Assembly (NCBI GenBank): GCA_026120185.1
Contig: JANUWF010001218.1
Coordinates: 4,030,001-4,094,000 of the forward strand
Origin: Voacanga thouarsii
Taxonomy: Eukaryota > Streptophyta > Magnoliopsida > Gentianales > Apocynaceae
Length of the DNA: 64,000 bases
Direction: 5' to 3'
Shown here: one piece after another, positions 34,561 through 46,552 of the stretch
How the letters are laid out: each line of letters opens with the position of its first letter
Position numbering within the stretch: the first letter of the stretch is position 1
The notes under the pieces: model-generated
Seen by the model: only the letters and a program-made list of their open reading frames with translations
The model's database searches: none
What the model was told of the DNA's origin: nothing
Made by a program: the position numbers and the translations under genes

Positions 34561-35144
34561 AGGCATCATGGTAGTAGCAGATTCGGCAGCCCCCATACAT
34601 TACAGTCTTAGCATTTTTAGACATTTTCTTTTATTTTTTCCCCATTATTGTATATACTTTTACATTTTTCATAGGATTTCTAGTACAAGTATTGTAGTTT
34701 ATATTATGTTATTTGTCTTAAAGCATATTTTTATTTAATTTGATTTGCAATGATATTATTTCTCTTTTGAAAGAATCTATGGAAAATCTGGGATAAATGC
34801 TACATTTTTCTCCCTAACATCATGTGGAAATTGAGTTACATAACACTTAGGGACTATTGCTTTTCCCTCTTCTCATTTCTTATTCTTATTATCCCTTTAG
34901 ATGTGATTCTATGCTTAATTGTAATCAATAAGGGCATTATCTAATTCAAGTGTGAGGGAGGGATTTAGACATTACTTTTTTCAAGTATTCATTTAATTAT
35001 CCTTGGTACTTTGGTTTCTAATAGTGAAAATAGGATATATTTTTTTTGGGGGACATATTTTGACTCCTACGAGATTGCTATTCTTTTCTTTTTTCTTTTT
35101 TTTTTGCCATGAAAATTTGGTATGGGATTTATCTTGCTTGGGAT
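34561..35144 (+). other. Non-coding end of the Athila-like host with a polypurine tract
   Basis: AT-rich, no credible ORF. The motif AAGTGTGAGGGAGGGA (34940-34957 region) closely resembles the AAGTGTGGGGGAG tract found before Athila/Tat 3' LTRs. Text after it would be the start of that LTR, cut at 35145 by Copia-D. Confidence 0.45.
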
Positions 35145-36907
35145 TGTTGGAAAGCATGTCCTCAAAAACTATGTATTCTGTGTAAACATATTGTAATAAA
35201 ATATTTATTCATTCAATTTAGTTTGTGTCTTATATTATTGCACATTTAAAGGTCCAAGTATGATAAGTAATGGTCTATGTGTTGGGTCGTTCTTCACAGT
35301 AAGGTATAGACCATGGGTATTTGTCATACAAGTAAAATTGAGTTCTTAGTCGTTTGAAGGAATTGGGCATTTCATTAAGGTAAGACTATTGCACCATAAT
35401 TTCTAATGAGGAATGATGGCATAAGCTTATTTCGAATATGTAGAATTGGACCTATAATAGTGGTCTCTCTTAAAGTACTATAATTATAGAGACCAGACTA
35501 TTACTGCTACAGTGTGGATGTATACCTTCATATTTGAATATGAGTTGGTGGTTTAATAAAGTTAGAGTTTTATACTTTGATGTATGTCGGGTGAGATTTC
35601 TTTTGTGAGATCAATAACCTTGTATGTTGGGTGTATTACTCTAGTTAGTTAAGACGGACTCATGCAACCGAGTTTCTATACTTCACTTAATGAAGTTAAA
35701 TTACCCACTTATGATTGTCCATGATAATCTAATGATCTAGGGCCCTGAGAACATGACTCTAGAATGTGTGCTTTTGGGTAGTTTTCAATGATAAGCAAAT
35801 GCATTTGAGTCATGGATTATTGGACTAGAGATCTAAGAATGGTAGATGTCTTTGAGATGGGTGTTAGTACATTTATTTTGTCTCATTGATGGGTGTTACA
35901 TAGAGGGGTATTTTTGTCATGTCACTTGTAGGTCAGAGACATTACTTTAGCAATATTATTCTTGGGGTTAATATTTTTATATGTGATAAATAAAAATATT
36001 TAAAATGACAAAATGGGTCTATTTAATAGTAAGGGCATTTTGATAATTTTAGTAGCCATGGATAATATGTTTCTTGGTTCCTGAAGTAGCTCAAGTTACT
36101 TTTGTGTTGTTTAGACACAATCTAGACTTAATAGATAATTATTTGGAAGGGAAAAAAATTTATTCTAAGAGTCCAATTAGAATTAATTAATTAGTCTTTG
36201 GATTTTGATAAGGCTCAGAAAAGATAATTAATTAATTAAGAGAATTGTGCTGGAATAAGTTAATTAATTAGGTTGATATATGTTGATATATATTAAGAGT
36301 TCAATTAGAATTAGTTAATTAGTCTTGAGTATTTAATGAGGCCCAGAAAAGATAATTAATTAATTAAGAGGATTGGGTCAGTCTTGGATTGATTTTTTAG
36401 CACAACACCTATCCTATTAGGGCTTCATGTTTTCCAGCCATTAGGGCTTGAGAAAGCCCTAGGCTAGTAGAATATAGCAAGAGGGGAAGAAAAAAGAGAG
36501 ACGACGTTTTTCTAGAGTTTTCTTCCCTCCAGTGTGTGCCGTCTGCTCTCCCCCCTTTTTGATTTTTCGTCATTTCTCTCCCATCTGTATAGTAGAGTGT
36601 GTTTTGATTATCCAAAAGGAGCTCTCACCAAGTTAACCTAAAAGTAAGGTAGAGTTATACTCCGGAAGACGAGGAGAAGTGACTTGGAGACACTTGATAC
36701 GTAGGAATAAAAGATTGGTGGGAATTCCAGTTGAAAAGTAGGCACCTCCTTCTCCCATTCCAACGCAAGAAGAAGTTCCATTGCAACTCGTCCCATGTTG
36801 GTTAATCCATGACGAATAAAGAAAAGTAAGTACTCTCTCCTAGATGTGGCTCGAAAAATTAAAAAAATTTCCACTACGTTTTCTTTGATTTTTCTGTTGA
36901 TCCTTCA
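35145..36907 (+). repeat. Copia-D1 5' LTR
   Basis: 1763 bp, starting TGTTGGAAAGCATGTCC and ending GATCCTTCA before the primer binding site. It shares the conserved blocks TTCACAGTAAGGTAT and a decayed CTTATTTCGAATATG with the Copia-A and Copia-B LTRs. The left flank (GGGAT, 35140-35144) cannot be checked as a TSD because the far end of the unit is lost. Confidence 0.88.
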
Positions 36908-38450
36908 AGTGGTATCAGAGACACGATTTTCATCTAGGAGCATGTACTAGGGTTAAAACTGAAAAAAGGTGGTTTTTTTACTATTAAAAAATGAATCTTT
37001 TGTGATTTTATGTGATCTCTCATACATTGGTTTCTAGAGTTCATGTACGCCTCACGGTTAGAGACATAGGATCATGTATTCTAATAGTTTTCCCATTATT
37101 TTTATGGTTTTAAGTAGATTCAATGTACGCCTCGTGATTAGAGGTATAAGTACTTGTAAAGGCATGTTTTTATGCTTGGTTATGCATTTTGTTGTATTCT
37201 TTTAATATGTAAATTTTGAGAACTGGAAGAACGTGATTGTTGGAATTATTTAGAGGCGAAAAATGGCTAAAAAGTTGGATTTTTTTTCTAGAAGTCGGCG
37301 AACTACATAGTTGACCCGGTGCCAGGTGGGCCGATCGGACCCAGCGCCAGGTCCACTCTATCTAGAGGCAGTTGTGCACAAATTGTCCAAGAAATAGGAG
37401 AGCACTGCTAAAGTTTTGTTCCTCAGTTTTTCTTGATATAATTATGTTTTGAAACCATTGTATGAGGTTAATTTTCTATAATAGTTTTATTTATCTATGG
37501 CTGAATAATTTGTATGAAAAATAAATAGTAAAGGATGGAACCAGTTTAGGATTAAATAAGATTGTTAATTTTTAATTCATGATGTTTAATCCATTGTTTG
37601 GTCACTTAGGAATAAATAATTAGTTTGAGCATGAAAAATTTTATTTTTGGTATCATGCTTATTTCGTTTTTGTGATCAAATATGCAAGTTCTTGTGAGAC
37701 CAAAGTCTCACTAGATAGGATGGTTTTTGATAAAAAGTTTTAAAATGATTTAATCTTTGACATGGAGAATAATGTTGAACTTAAGGTCATTTAACAACGT
37801 TTTACTTGGTTATTAACTTAGAATTGTAAAATAAAATTTGTAATTTATTCTCTCAAATGATTTAATCCTTAACATAGAGAATAATACTGAATTTTAGATT
37901 TTTACTAAAGTTAATGAAACAATTAGATTATAGAAAATGTTTTTGGGCTTTAAACTCTATTTTCAGTAAAAGATTAAGTGGGAGAAGGGTCCTAACGACC
38001 CTATAGCTTCCATCACAATTCTCATTAGAGATAGTAGATTTCTTTGTGTCATTCTAAACATGACCCCTTATAGGATGAATTTTCACAAGTATCTAGAACT
38101 GATGGAAGAGTAAAATTAAAAGCCTAGGGTATTTGCTAGGATCAACGAACCTACATGGAAGATTTTTAGCAATAAATTGTTTATAGGTGGTATGAATTAG
38201 TGGCCATCCTATTGATGAAACTTTTTCTAGATCATTGCCTATTTTAGAAAGTTTTGATTCATGATGGTTATACACTTAACTTAGAACGTTATTAATCTTC
38301 CCACGAAACTCTGTTAGCTTTTCAAAGAGCCAAACTATTTATATTATTGATAATAGTTTTAAGAGTTATCTATTATCAAAGAAATAATATAAAGGATGTG
38401 CATTTTTATTTCTTACAAACCAAAGGAATGTTTTTCGCAATATTTTAGAA
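36908..38450 (+). other. Copia-D1 primer binding site and leader
   Basis: Primer binding site at 36910-36920. The leader has GC-rich words (CCCGGTGCCAGG, CAGCGCCAGG at about 37317-37350) and a duplicated 'gatttaatc...acatrgagaataat' block with period about 112 (37747 and 37858). A segment homologous to the Copia-A/B leader block before gag follows the 'aagtgggaga' word at 37977. Confidence 0.7.
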
Positions 38451-40540
38451 ATATCTGATTTCAGTCCATTATCAATCATTCTCAAGGAGAATAAGTTGAT
38501 AGGCCCAAATTATGTGAATTGGAAAAGGAACCTGAACATAGTACTCGCTGTCGAAGAGTACAAGTATGTTCTTACGGATCTTTATCTTGAGATTAGGGAA
38601 GAATCCACTGATCAGGAGCAAGAGGCCGAGAAGGCATGGAAGAAAGCCGATAAGATGGCTAAATGCTACATGTTGGCTTCCATGTCTAGTGTACTCTAAT
38701 CTAAGCATGAGCACATGGCTACTGCATACGGCATGGATTTATCACTGCGTACCATATTTGCTGACAAGAGTTGGTTTACAAAGAAGGAAGCTCTTAGGGC
38801 AATCATGAACACTAGGATGGCTGGGGGCATCGGTTCGAGAGCATCTACTCAAGATGATTACTTACTTCAAGGAGGCCGAGATTCTACGCGCAATGATAGA
38901 TCCTGAAAGCTAAATTAACATAGTTCTTGAAACTTAGCCTAATTCATATTCATAGTTCAAGTTGAATTACAACATGAACAAGTTGGATATGAGTCTTACG
39001 GAGTTTATGAAAGAGCTTTAGGTGGTAGAGAAGATCATGAGGCCCGTGTCAAAAGTTTTAGTCTTTCGTTCTGCTTCTTCTTCTGGAATTAAGGTACAAT
39101 CTAAGAAATTCAAGAAGAAAAAGGTCCAGAACAATGCAAGAGCCCAGCCCACAGTATTTGGTCAGGCTAAGCCTAATGAGAAGCCCAAAGACAAATGTTT
39201 TAAGTGTGGAAAAAATGGACGTTGGAAAAAAGATTGTCTGGACTTTTTAGCCAAGTTTACTTCAGGTATTGCTCTATACATATAGTCTATTTTGATGGTT
39301 GGATCAACATCCTCCTCGATAGTTAATTCTGGAGCCACTGACTATGTCTGTAACTCTTTAAAGGGGTTCAGAAGGACAAAGAGACTCAGCAAGGGTGAGC
39401 ATGAACTTTAAGTAGGCAATGGAGTAAAAATATAGACTGAAGCAGTCGGAGATCTTGAGCTTATTTTTATTGTAATAGGAAGTTGGTTTTAAAAGATATT
39501 TTATATGTTTCTTATTTTAAATAGAATTTGATTTCAGTTTCTAAATTGATGAATTAAGGATATTTTGATTCTTTCCATTTTGGTGTTTTTATCAGTAGAG
39601 ATGGTAATTTAATTTATACTGAAAATATGTATAGGAATCTTTTTTATATACATCATATTCAAAATTAAGTAAATAATATTCAAACTAAACATGATAATAA
39701 AAAGAGAAAGGCCATATCAAATGACTCATATTTATGGCATCTACGATTGGGACATATAAACCCCAATCAGATTCAGAGGCTAATCCATGATGGGCCTTTC
39801 AATTCATTAAGATTGGAAGAATGGCCTCAGTGTGAATCTTACCTTAAAAATAAAATGACCAAAAGGTCATTTACCAAAAAGGCATATAGAGCCATGGAAA
39901 TACTAGCACTAGTTCATAGGATGTTTGTGGTCTGATAGCTACGAGTATTTTATCTCTTTCACAAATGATCACACTTGTTTTGGTTACATTTATCTGATGA
40001 GGTATGAGTCTGACTTTTTTGATAAATTCAAAGAGTTTAAGGCGGAAGTGGAGTGTCAAACTGGTAAATTAATTAAAACTTTGAGATCAGATCGTGATGG
40101 AGAGTACCTTCTCGATGAGTTTAAGGATTACTTGGTACATCACAACATAGTATCTCAGTTAACTATACTTGAGACTCCTTAGTAGAATGGAGTAGCTGAG
40201 AGAAGAAAAAGAACTTTGATGGAAATGGTCAGAAGCATGATGAATCATGTGTCTTTTCCTATTTCTTTTTTGGGGTATGCTTTAGAAATAGCTGCATATA
40301 TTTTGAACTCGATACCTTCCAAATCAGTACCTAGGATACTTTATGAGATGTGGACTGGACGAAAGCCCAGTCTGAATTATCTTAAGATATGGGGTTGTCT
40401 AACTTATGTATTGACAAAAGGAAGTAAGCTGGAACCAAGATCAGAGTTATACTACTACGTTGGGTATTCAAAAAGAATAAGAGGTAGATATTTCTATCAT
40501 CCTCAAAAGTATAAAGTACTTGTTAGTACTAATGTTAGAT
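38451..40540 (+). pseudogene. gag-pol: Copia-D1 gag, protease and integrase, inactivated
   Basis: The gag start position holds ATA (38451-38453) where the family pattern would have ATG. The gag core is open at 38496-38699. The zinc knuckle has Arg (39220-39222) in place of its His. The protease reads IVNSGATDYVC: the catalytic Asp is Asn (39325-39327). The integrase region runs from MGHINPNQIQRL (39747) through TNDHTCFGY and RSDRDGEYL. Two consecutive TAG stops (40180-40185) stand where Gln-Gln precedes NGVAERR; the DDE Glu itself remains. It ends at the hAT insertion. Confidence 0.88.
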
Positions 40541-40548
40541 ACATAGAG

Positions 40549-41714
40549 CAAGCTTTTTGGGATCGGACCGGACCGACCGGTAGACCGTGAATCGATCCCT
40601 CACACGGTCCGGTTCTTGTGTTTAAACTGGACAACTCTAAAACCACGCTGGATAGCTCAAACTAGATTGGACCGATCGGTCCAATCGATTGGACCGTGAA
40701 CAGATCAGTTCGAATACAAATCGGTCGGTCTGATCATTAAAAAAAATTAATGGTGTAGATTTCTAATTCACTAAAATTTTGAGCCAAATTCTGCAATATT
40801 GTTGTGTTGAGTCGGTTGACCATACTGACAAGCCTCAAATCGGCATCTAATTTGCTAATTTCTTCATTCTTTCCTTTCCTGCTCGCTGCTCCACGGCTCT
40901 GTCCGACGTCTTTGAAGCGGTTTGCACTGCACTGCACTGTAGTGACTGCTCTGCACCGTCCTCAAGACTCAAGAGGTATGCTTTGGCTACATTTTATTTT
41001 CTATTGCTATGCCTACGTCTTCTGATCTGAGCTATGGTTGTGGAAAGCCGCATATCTCTTTTCTGTTGTTGTGTGACTTGCGTTTTCTGCTGCATTTCAT
41101 TATGTGAATGTGACTATGTGAGTGAGGTATTGGACTTTTGCTACACTACATGACTGTGCGTCTTCTTCTGCATGCACTCTACCTGTTTGATTATTTGTCC
41201 CAGAAGACTTGTATGAATTGGCTGGCCCTTGGTATGCTTTCAACATTTTGTAAAAACTGCTTTTTGGTTTGCGCTGAACTTCTGATGTGCCTCAAGATTG
41301 TGGAATATTGTTATTTCTTATTTTCTTTATTATGCATCAAGGGAGAATATACACATATCAAACTCGGACGTAGTACAAAACACACTACTATTTCTCATTT
41401 TCTTGGATTTGAAATTGTGTTTGTTATAAATTAAGAATGGCTACTACTTTTAATTTTATTGTATGTTAAATTGTTAGTTATAAACTAAGAATGATTATTT
41501 TTAATCATGTATTTGAATGTTTATATCTTTATGCACTTAAATTACACTATATTATTGATTAATTTTATTTTTAAAATAAATATATTTTTAAAATTTAAAT
41601 TATAATATTACCGATTTAATTACTGTTCAATTACGGTCTAATTACGGTTGGACCATTAAACTGTGAATCAGTAAATTTTCTAGTTCGATGACCGGTCCGG
41701 TTCTGAAAACATTG
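40549..41714 (+). mobile_element. Non-autonomous hAT-type DNA transposon
   Basis: 1166 bp inserted in Copia-D1 pol between codons that are adjacent in the related elements. The ends resemble a terminal inverted repeat: left CAAGCTTTTTGGGATCGGAC, right end complement CAATGTTTTCAGAACCGGAC. The flanks ACATAGAG (40541-40548) and ACTTCGAG (41715-41722) match at 6 of 8 bases, consistent with an 8-bp hAT duplication that has decayed. Subterminal regions are packed with GGACCG/CGGTCC words on both strands, like hAT transposase-binding repeats. No transposase domain is visible, so it would depend on a helper. Confidence 0.75.
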
Positions 41715-41722
41715 ACTTCGAG

Positions 41723-43086
41723 GATAAACAAGTTGCATCTACCACAGGTTCAAGCAGAATACAATTAGAAGAGAAATTGGTCGCTGATTCAACTTCAGGT
41801 ACTTCTAACACCCTGATCGAGGAACCAAGAGAAACACTACTAGATGTTCCTATACAAACTGAGCCTCGTCGTAGTAGGAGGAGCACAAGAGTTTCAGAAA
41901 AGTGGACCGGATAGATCTATGATCTAGTCTTTGATCATCAGGAATAATATCCTACTAGATACGAGGAGACCATTATTGATGCTAATGCAGATAAATGGCA
42001 AGTAGCCATAAATGCTGAGATTGAGTCCATGTACCTCAATCAGGTCTGGGATCTTGTCACCGTGCCTGATGAGATAAAAATCATTGGGTGTAAATAGATA
42101 TATAAGAGGAAGAGAGGCATGGATGGAAAGGTTGAAACCTATAAAGTTAGGTTGGTTACTAAAGGTTATAATCAGAAAGAAAGGGTCAATTATAAGGAAA
42201 CCTTTTCACCTGTAGCCATACTTAAGTCTGTTTAAATTCTCTTAGCCATCACATGTCATTATAACTATGAGATATGGCAGATAGATGTCAAGACGATCTT
42301 TTTAAATAGCTATCTTAGCGAAAACATCTATATGTCCGAGCCAGAAGGTTTTGTTGCTAGAGGTCAAGAACACATGGTCTGTGAGCTTAAAAAGTCTATC
42401 AATGGACTCAAGCAAACTTCACGAGTATGGAATATACATTTTGGTGAAACCATGAAAGCTTATAGTTTCATTTAAAACATGAATGAACAATGTGTGTATA
42501 GGAAATAAGACAGTGGCAAAATGATTTTCTTGGTACTTTATGTGAAAGACATTCTACTCATTGAAAATGATATAAGGACATTGTCATCCGTTAAAGTTTG
42601 GCTATCTAGTCAATTTAGCATGAAATATATGGGAGAAACTAGTTACATTCTAGATATTAAACTTTTTAGGGATAGGAAGAAAAGAATGTTAGGCTTATCT
42701 CAGTCTGCTTACATTGACAAGATATTGGTCAAGTACAACATAGATCAATATAAAGGGGCTATTATACCCTTTAGACATGGATTATTCTTATCTTCCAAGC
42801 AATGTCCTCAGATGCAGGAAGACAAGCAGAAAATGAGTAGGATCCCTTATACTTTGACTGTGGGACGTCTCATGTATACTATACTTTATATTAGGCCAGA
42901 TATCTGCTTTGTAGTAGTATGGTCAGTAGATATCAATCAAACTCTGGAGAAGCTCATTGGCATGCCATAAAGCATATACTCAAATAGCTCATTGGTGGAT
43001 ATGTCTTCACTTTTTCTAGAAGAGCAATTTCATAGAAAAGTATTAAGAAATCATGCATTACTGATTCTACAATGGAAGCTAAGTAT
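41723..43086 (+). pseudogene. pol: Copia-D1 integrase tail, RT and first part of RNase H
   Basis: It resumes after the hAT element with a Ser/Thr-rich linker, then RT from about 42000 (VKTIFLN, NGLKQTSRVWN). The catalytic motif reads LYVKD: the first Asp of YVDD is Lys (42545-42547). RT continues to RPDICF near 42900. RNase H begins (STMEAKY) and is cut by the LTR1 solo LTR after AGTAT (43082-43086). Several stops and frameshifts. Confidence 0.85.
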
Positions 43087-44800
43087 TGTTAGTGCTGTTC
43101 CCTAGAGGCAATCACTTGTACACTGTATATGACATATTTTATTTTAATAAAAGGCATTATTTATCTTACAGTTTTTTTTGTTGTTTACTTTAAGTAATAT
43201 AACTGTTCGATAAAGTCCCTAGTACAACACTGTGTTAAGAAAATCATGATAGAGATCATGATATGAGATTCCTACTACACTGGATGGTGTTGGTACTTAA
43301 ATAGTCCCTAGTCATAGTATTAATGAGACAGGACATCATTAATGCGTTAAGACTAGCATGTGTTAGACTTCCTGATTTGATCAGGCGATGGTTCTCATAA
43401 CTGTAAGTATTAAGATACTCAAAGTTAACACATGGATGCTTGTTAAAGGAACAAGTTCATTAGATGACCTAGCTTTGAGATAATCACATGGATAACTATT
43501 TAGTGCTAGTGATATAATCTCAATATTGCAAACGTGCAAGTATCCTTAGACTTGAGATCTCCAAGGAACTTTGTTTGTTGAGCCTTGTACTTTGATTCCA
43601 ATCTCCGGAGTTCGATCTAGGGCCGCCTATGGGATGGATATTGGGTACATTGTGAGGTAAACGAAAGTAGTTGAGAGGGTCAATAAAGGATTCACCACTC
43701 CTAATAGTAGGGGCGAATATCTCACGGCCACTTGTAGGAATTACTACTCGGAAAGTCCTTGGCCAAGGCAATTGTGTATTGGAAATAGTTCCAATTGATA
43801 CACATCTAGAGTTGTGGGTTCCTGGTACAAGTACTATTGTATTCGGGCCAGAATTATTTCTGGAGGGAGTTGGCACTAATTCCGTACTCCAAACCGAATG
43901 AGATATTGTATGGTGAAATGAGTTAATTACACTGAAGTTTGTTACTGAAGGGTTCATATCAAGCCACTTGACTTCCTGGACACTTAGGCGGTTATGATGT
44001 GTTGCTAGATACCGCTCATGATTTGGGAATATGGGTTTATTAATTGACGATTAATAAACAAATCCTAATTAGAATTAATAGGATTAATTCTATTTAATTC
44101 TAGATTATTAATCTCAAAAACGTTTGGATTAATTCATGTTCTCTACCAATTGACTGGGAAACCTAATAGGTCACACACAATAGAGAATTATATACTCAAG
44201 ATGTTATTTGATAACATTGTGGGATTAATTGAGAGAAAAAGAAGTCGTTGTGGACAAATTATAATTAGTTATAATTTGTGGTACAAGTTGTAATTGTGAG
44301 AACTTGATATTTCCAATTACAATTAGGGAACTCTAATTGTTTTAGAATTCTAGATTTTCAGTGAATTTTCGATTTTATGATGATATAACCAAAACCCTAA
44401 GGGTGATTCACGTAAGAAAAACTGCAGCCAAATAAACCTTCTCTTTTTCTCTCTCGATTTGATCTTGAAGAGGAACCTTAGCCGCCACTTAGAATTTCTG
44501 CTAGCACAGAAAACTTCGTGCTTGAGTATTCCTCTGTATGGATTACTATTAGAGATAATCACACATTGTGATTATAGTGATTAGACGTTCAACTCACGTA
44601 GAGGTTAATCACGAGGATTGTTGGATCGCGTCTCGACTTGAAGAAGAAAATTTTTGTTCTTTGAATGATCACCTAAAGGTAAAAAGTTGTTACCTTTACT
44701 CTCTTTATGTCTTATTTTTCACACATAGATGGGTCCTGGGAGGGTATCTCGTTTTATTTTCCGATGCGCCGTATAGGATACAAGCCTGAGATAACCAACA
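43087..44800 (+). mobile_element. LTR1-family solo LTR inside Copia-D1 RNase H
   Basis: 1714 bp, starting TGTTAGTGCTGTTCC and ending GATAACCAACA, with perfect 5-bp TSDs AGTAT (43082-43086 and 44801-44805). Excision restores the MEAKY-VATSEAS reading of RNase H. It is the best-preserved LTR1 copy and serves as the reference for those at 2503 and 10131. A 145-codon antisense frame (43520-43957) is open here and in the copy at 10536-10930. No internal sequence is left. Confidence 0.92.
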
Positions 44801-44805
44801 AGTAT

Positions 44806-45160
44806 GTTGCTACTTCAGAAGCTTCTAAAAAAGCTGTGTAACTCCGGAAGTTCCTCATAGAACATGGAGTAGTACCACACATAGATAGGCCTGTCACCAT
44901 TTATTGTGATAACTCTGGAGCAGTGTCACAATGTAAGGAATCTCGAAACCATAAGAAAGGCAAGCACATAGAGAGGAAGTATCACCGCATCCGGGAGTTC
45001 ATCCAAAAACGAGAGATTATGGTTAATCAGATTTCCTCTATTAAAAATCTAGATTTCCTTTTTTAATGATCTGGCAGATCCCTTTACCAAGCCTTTAATA
45101 GAAAAGGTGTTTCGCAGATACTTAGATGACATAAGAATAGGTACTTTTGGACTTTTTTAG
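44806..45160 (+). pseudogene. pol: Copia-D1 RNase H, C-terminal part
   Basis: Continues VATSEAS, with a stop in place of Trp at about 44838-44840. Then come YCDNSGAVSQ, KGKHIERKYH and LADPFTKPL, ending at the natural stop 45158-45160. Compared with Copia-A there is a small extra segment near 45046-45066. A short spacer and the polypurine tract follow. Confidence 0.85.
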
Positions 45161-45170
45161 TCTTTATAGT

Positions 45171-45183
45171 GCAAGTGGGAGAT
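45171..45183 (+). other. Copia-D1 polypurine tract
   Basis: GCAAGTGGGAGAT directly before the LTR start TGTTGGAAAG at 45184, identical to that of Copia-A. Confidence 0.8.
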
Positions 45184-45291
45184 TGTTGGAAAGTATGCCC
45201 TCAAAGACTATGTATTTTATGTAAACATATTGCAATAAAATGTTTATTTATTTAATTTTTTTTTGTTTCTTATATTATTGCACATTTAAAA
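45184..45291 (+). repeat. Shared LTR of Copia-D1/D2, left part
   Basis: First ~108 bp of the LTR, matching the start at 35145. It is interrupted by Copia-C: the last five bases TAAAA correspond to the TSD TAAAG on the far side (55896-55900). The intact sequence in the 5' LTR reads TTTAAAGGTCC at this point. Confidence 0.88.
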
Positions 45292-46492
45292 TGTTAGCTC
45301 TAAGGGCTTTCTCTTATGTTTTAACTTATGACAAACGTTGATATGAACTAACTTGTGTAATCTATTGTGATAGGACATGTTTGACATCTGTTCTTCTAGG
45401 GCATTCAGATATGATTGTTAGGCAACTCTTTAGTAATTGAATTCAAGTATGGAAGATAAAAAAAGGAGAGCAAAGTATATGGGGTTGGATACCAAGAAGT
45501 CCTTATAAGAAGAACTTTAGATTAGGAAGTATTATTAATGTATTTCTATTAATTCCTATATCTCTTTACATTTTGATTCAATTGATTTTTACCTTGAAGC
45601 ACATAAAGAAGAAGATTTCAAAGTTTTGAAAATCTCAGAATTTTGGATTGAGTAGTTTGGATGTTTCCGCATCCAAAAGACTCGTCCAAAATCTTGTAAA
45701 CTGTGTTGAAATGTTTCTGCCTGAAAAAGTGCCATTTTGGATTTACCTTTTGGATGCATCATCGTTTGAAACTTGAGTTCAAAATACGGATAAATTTAAT
45801 AGAAAATTATAGCTTTTTTTATAGCAGTTGGCATTTCACTTTCTAGCTCTATAAATAGTCTCTAAGCAAGATTAGACATAAGATTTTTGTAACATTCTTC
45901 TAAAAAATACTATTGTTCAACAGTTTACAAAAATCTCCTTTTATCAAGTGCTTCAAAGTGAATTCATATTGTGTTAAAGGTAAAAGTGTTTGTACTTTGT
46001 ACCTTAGTGAACATCTACTCAAATAAGTGAGCTTTTATTGTTCTATTGTTATTCAATCGCCTTTGTAATATAAGGTTGTGGTGTAAAACCCATTTCGAGT
46101 GAACCTTATTGTGATTATTTGTTTGAGAGGTTTTGGAAAACCTAGTGTGGTGATCCTCTCTTGTATGTGGTACATGTTGATTTCATTAAATGGAGTAAAT
46201 GAAATCTGATTGAAAATCCTTAAATGTGAGCTTAAGGTAGCAGACGTAGATCTTGGTAGATCGAACCACTATAAATTCAGTGTCTCATTTCCTTTCATTA
46301 GTCATTTACTGCTTTGTGTTTCCTTCTTTGTCTAAATTTGAATATATCTCAGAGAGTTCTTGGATAACTTTCTTTGTCACCATAAAGTCGGTCTAAGAAA
46401 CTTGATGATCTTTATTGTACTATATTTCAAACAAGTCAAAAAAATTTTTTTTAGCTTGCTAAAAGCCTTATTCACCCCCCTAAGGTTTTTCA
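45292..46492 (+). repeat. Copia-C 5' LTR
   Basis: 1201 bp, starting TGTTAGCTCTAAGG and ending AAGGTTTTTCA. A canonical plant TATA box, TATAAATA (45850-45857), is matched in the 3' LTR at 55253-55260. The element is probably transcribed from about 30 bp downstream of the box, if at all. Confidence 0.9.
45850..45857 (+). promoter_or_regulatory. TATA box of the Copia-C LTR
   Basis: TATAAATA in the context CTCTATAAATAG, conserved at 55253-55260 in the 3' LTR. Confidence 0.6.
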
Positions 46493-46552
46493 TTTGGTAT
46501 CACAGCTTGGTCTACATACTCTTAGTTTAATAACCTTGTAGAAAAGATCTTC
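46493..46552 (+). other. Copia-C primer binding site and very short leader
   Basis: The primer binding site TGGTATCACAGC (46495-46506) differs by one base from the initiator-Met consensus. Only about 60 bp separate the LTR from the gag ATG, in contrast to the 1.5-1.7-kb leaders of Copia-A, -B and -D. Confidence 0.75.

Noticed and set aside
36409..36615. Minus-strand ORF conserved at 57088-57294
   Set aside because: Both are the same part of Copia-D LTRs; similarity follows from LTR identity, and the plus strand there looks like promoter/leader text.
40804..41434. Short ORFs inside the hAT derivative as transposase fragments
   Set aside because: The 73- and 98-residue frames show no hAT dimerisation or BED motifs and look like chance frames in untranslated text.
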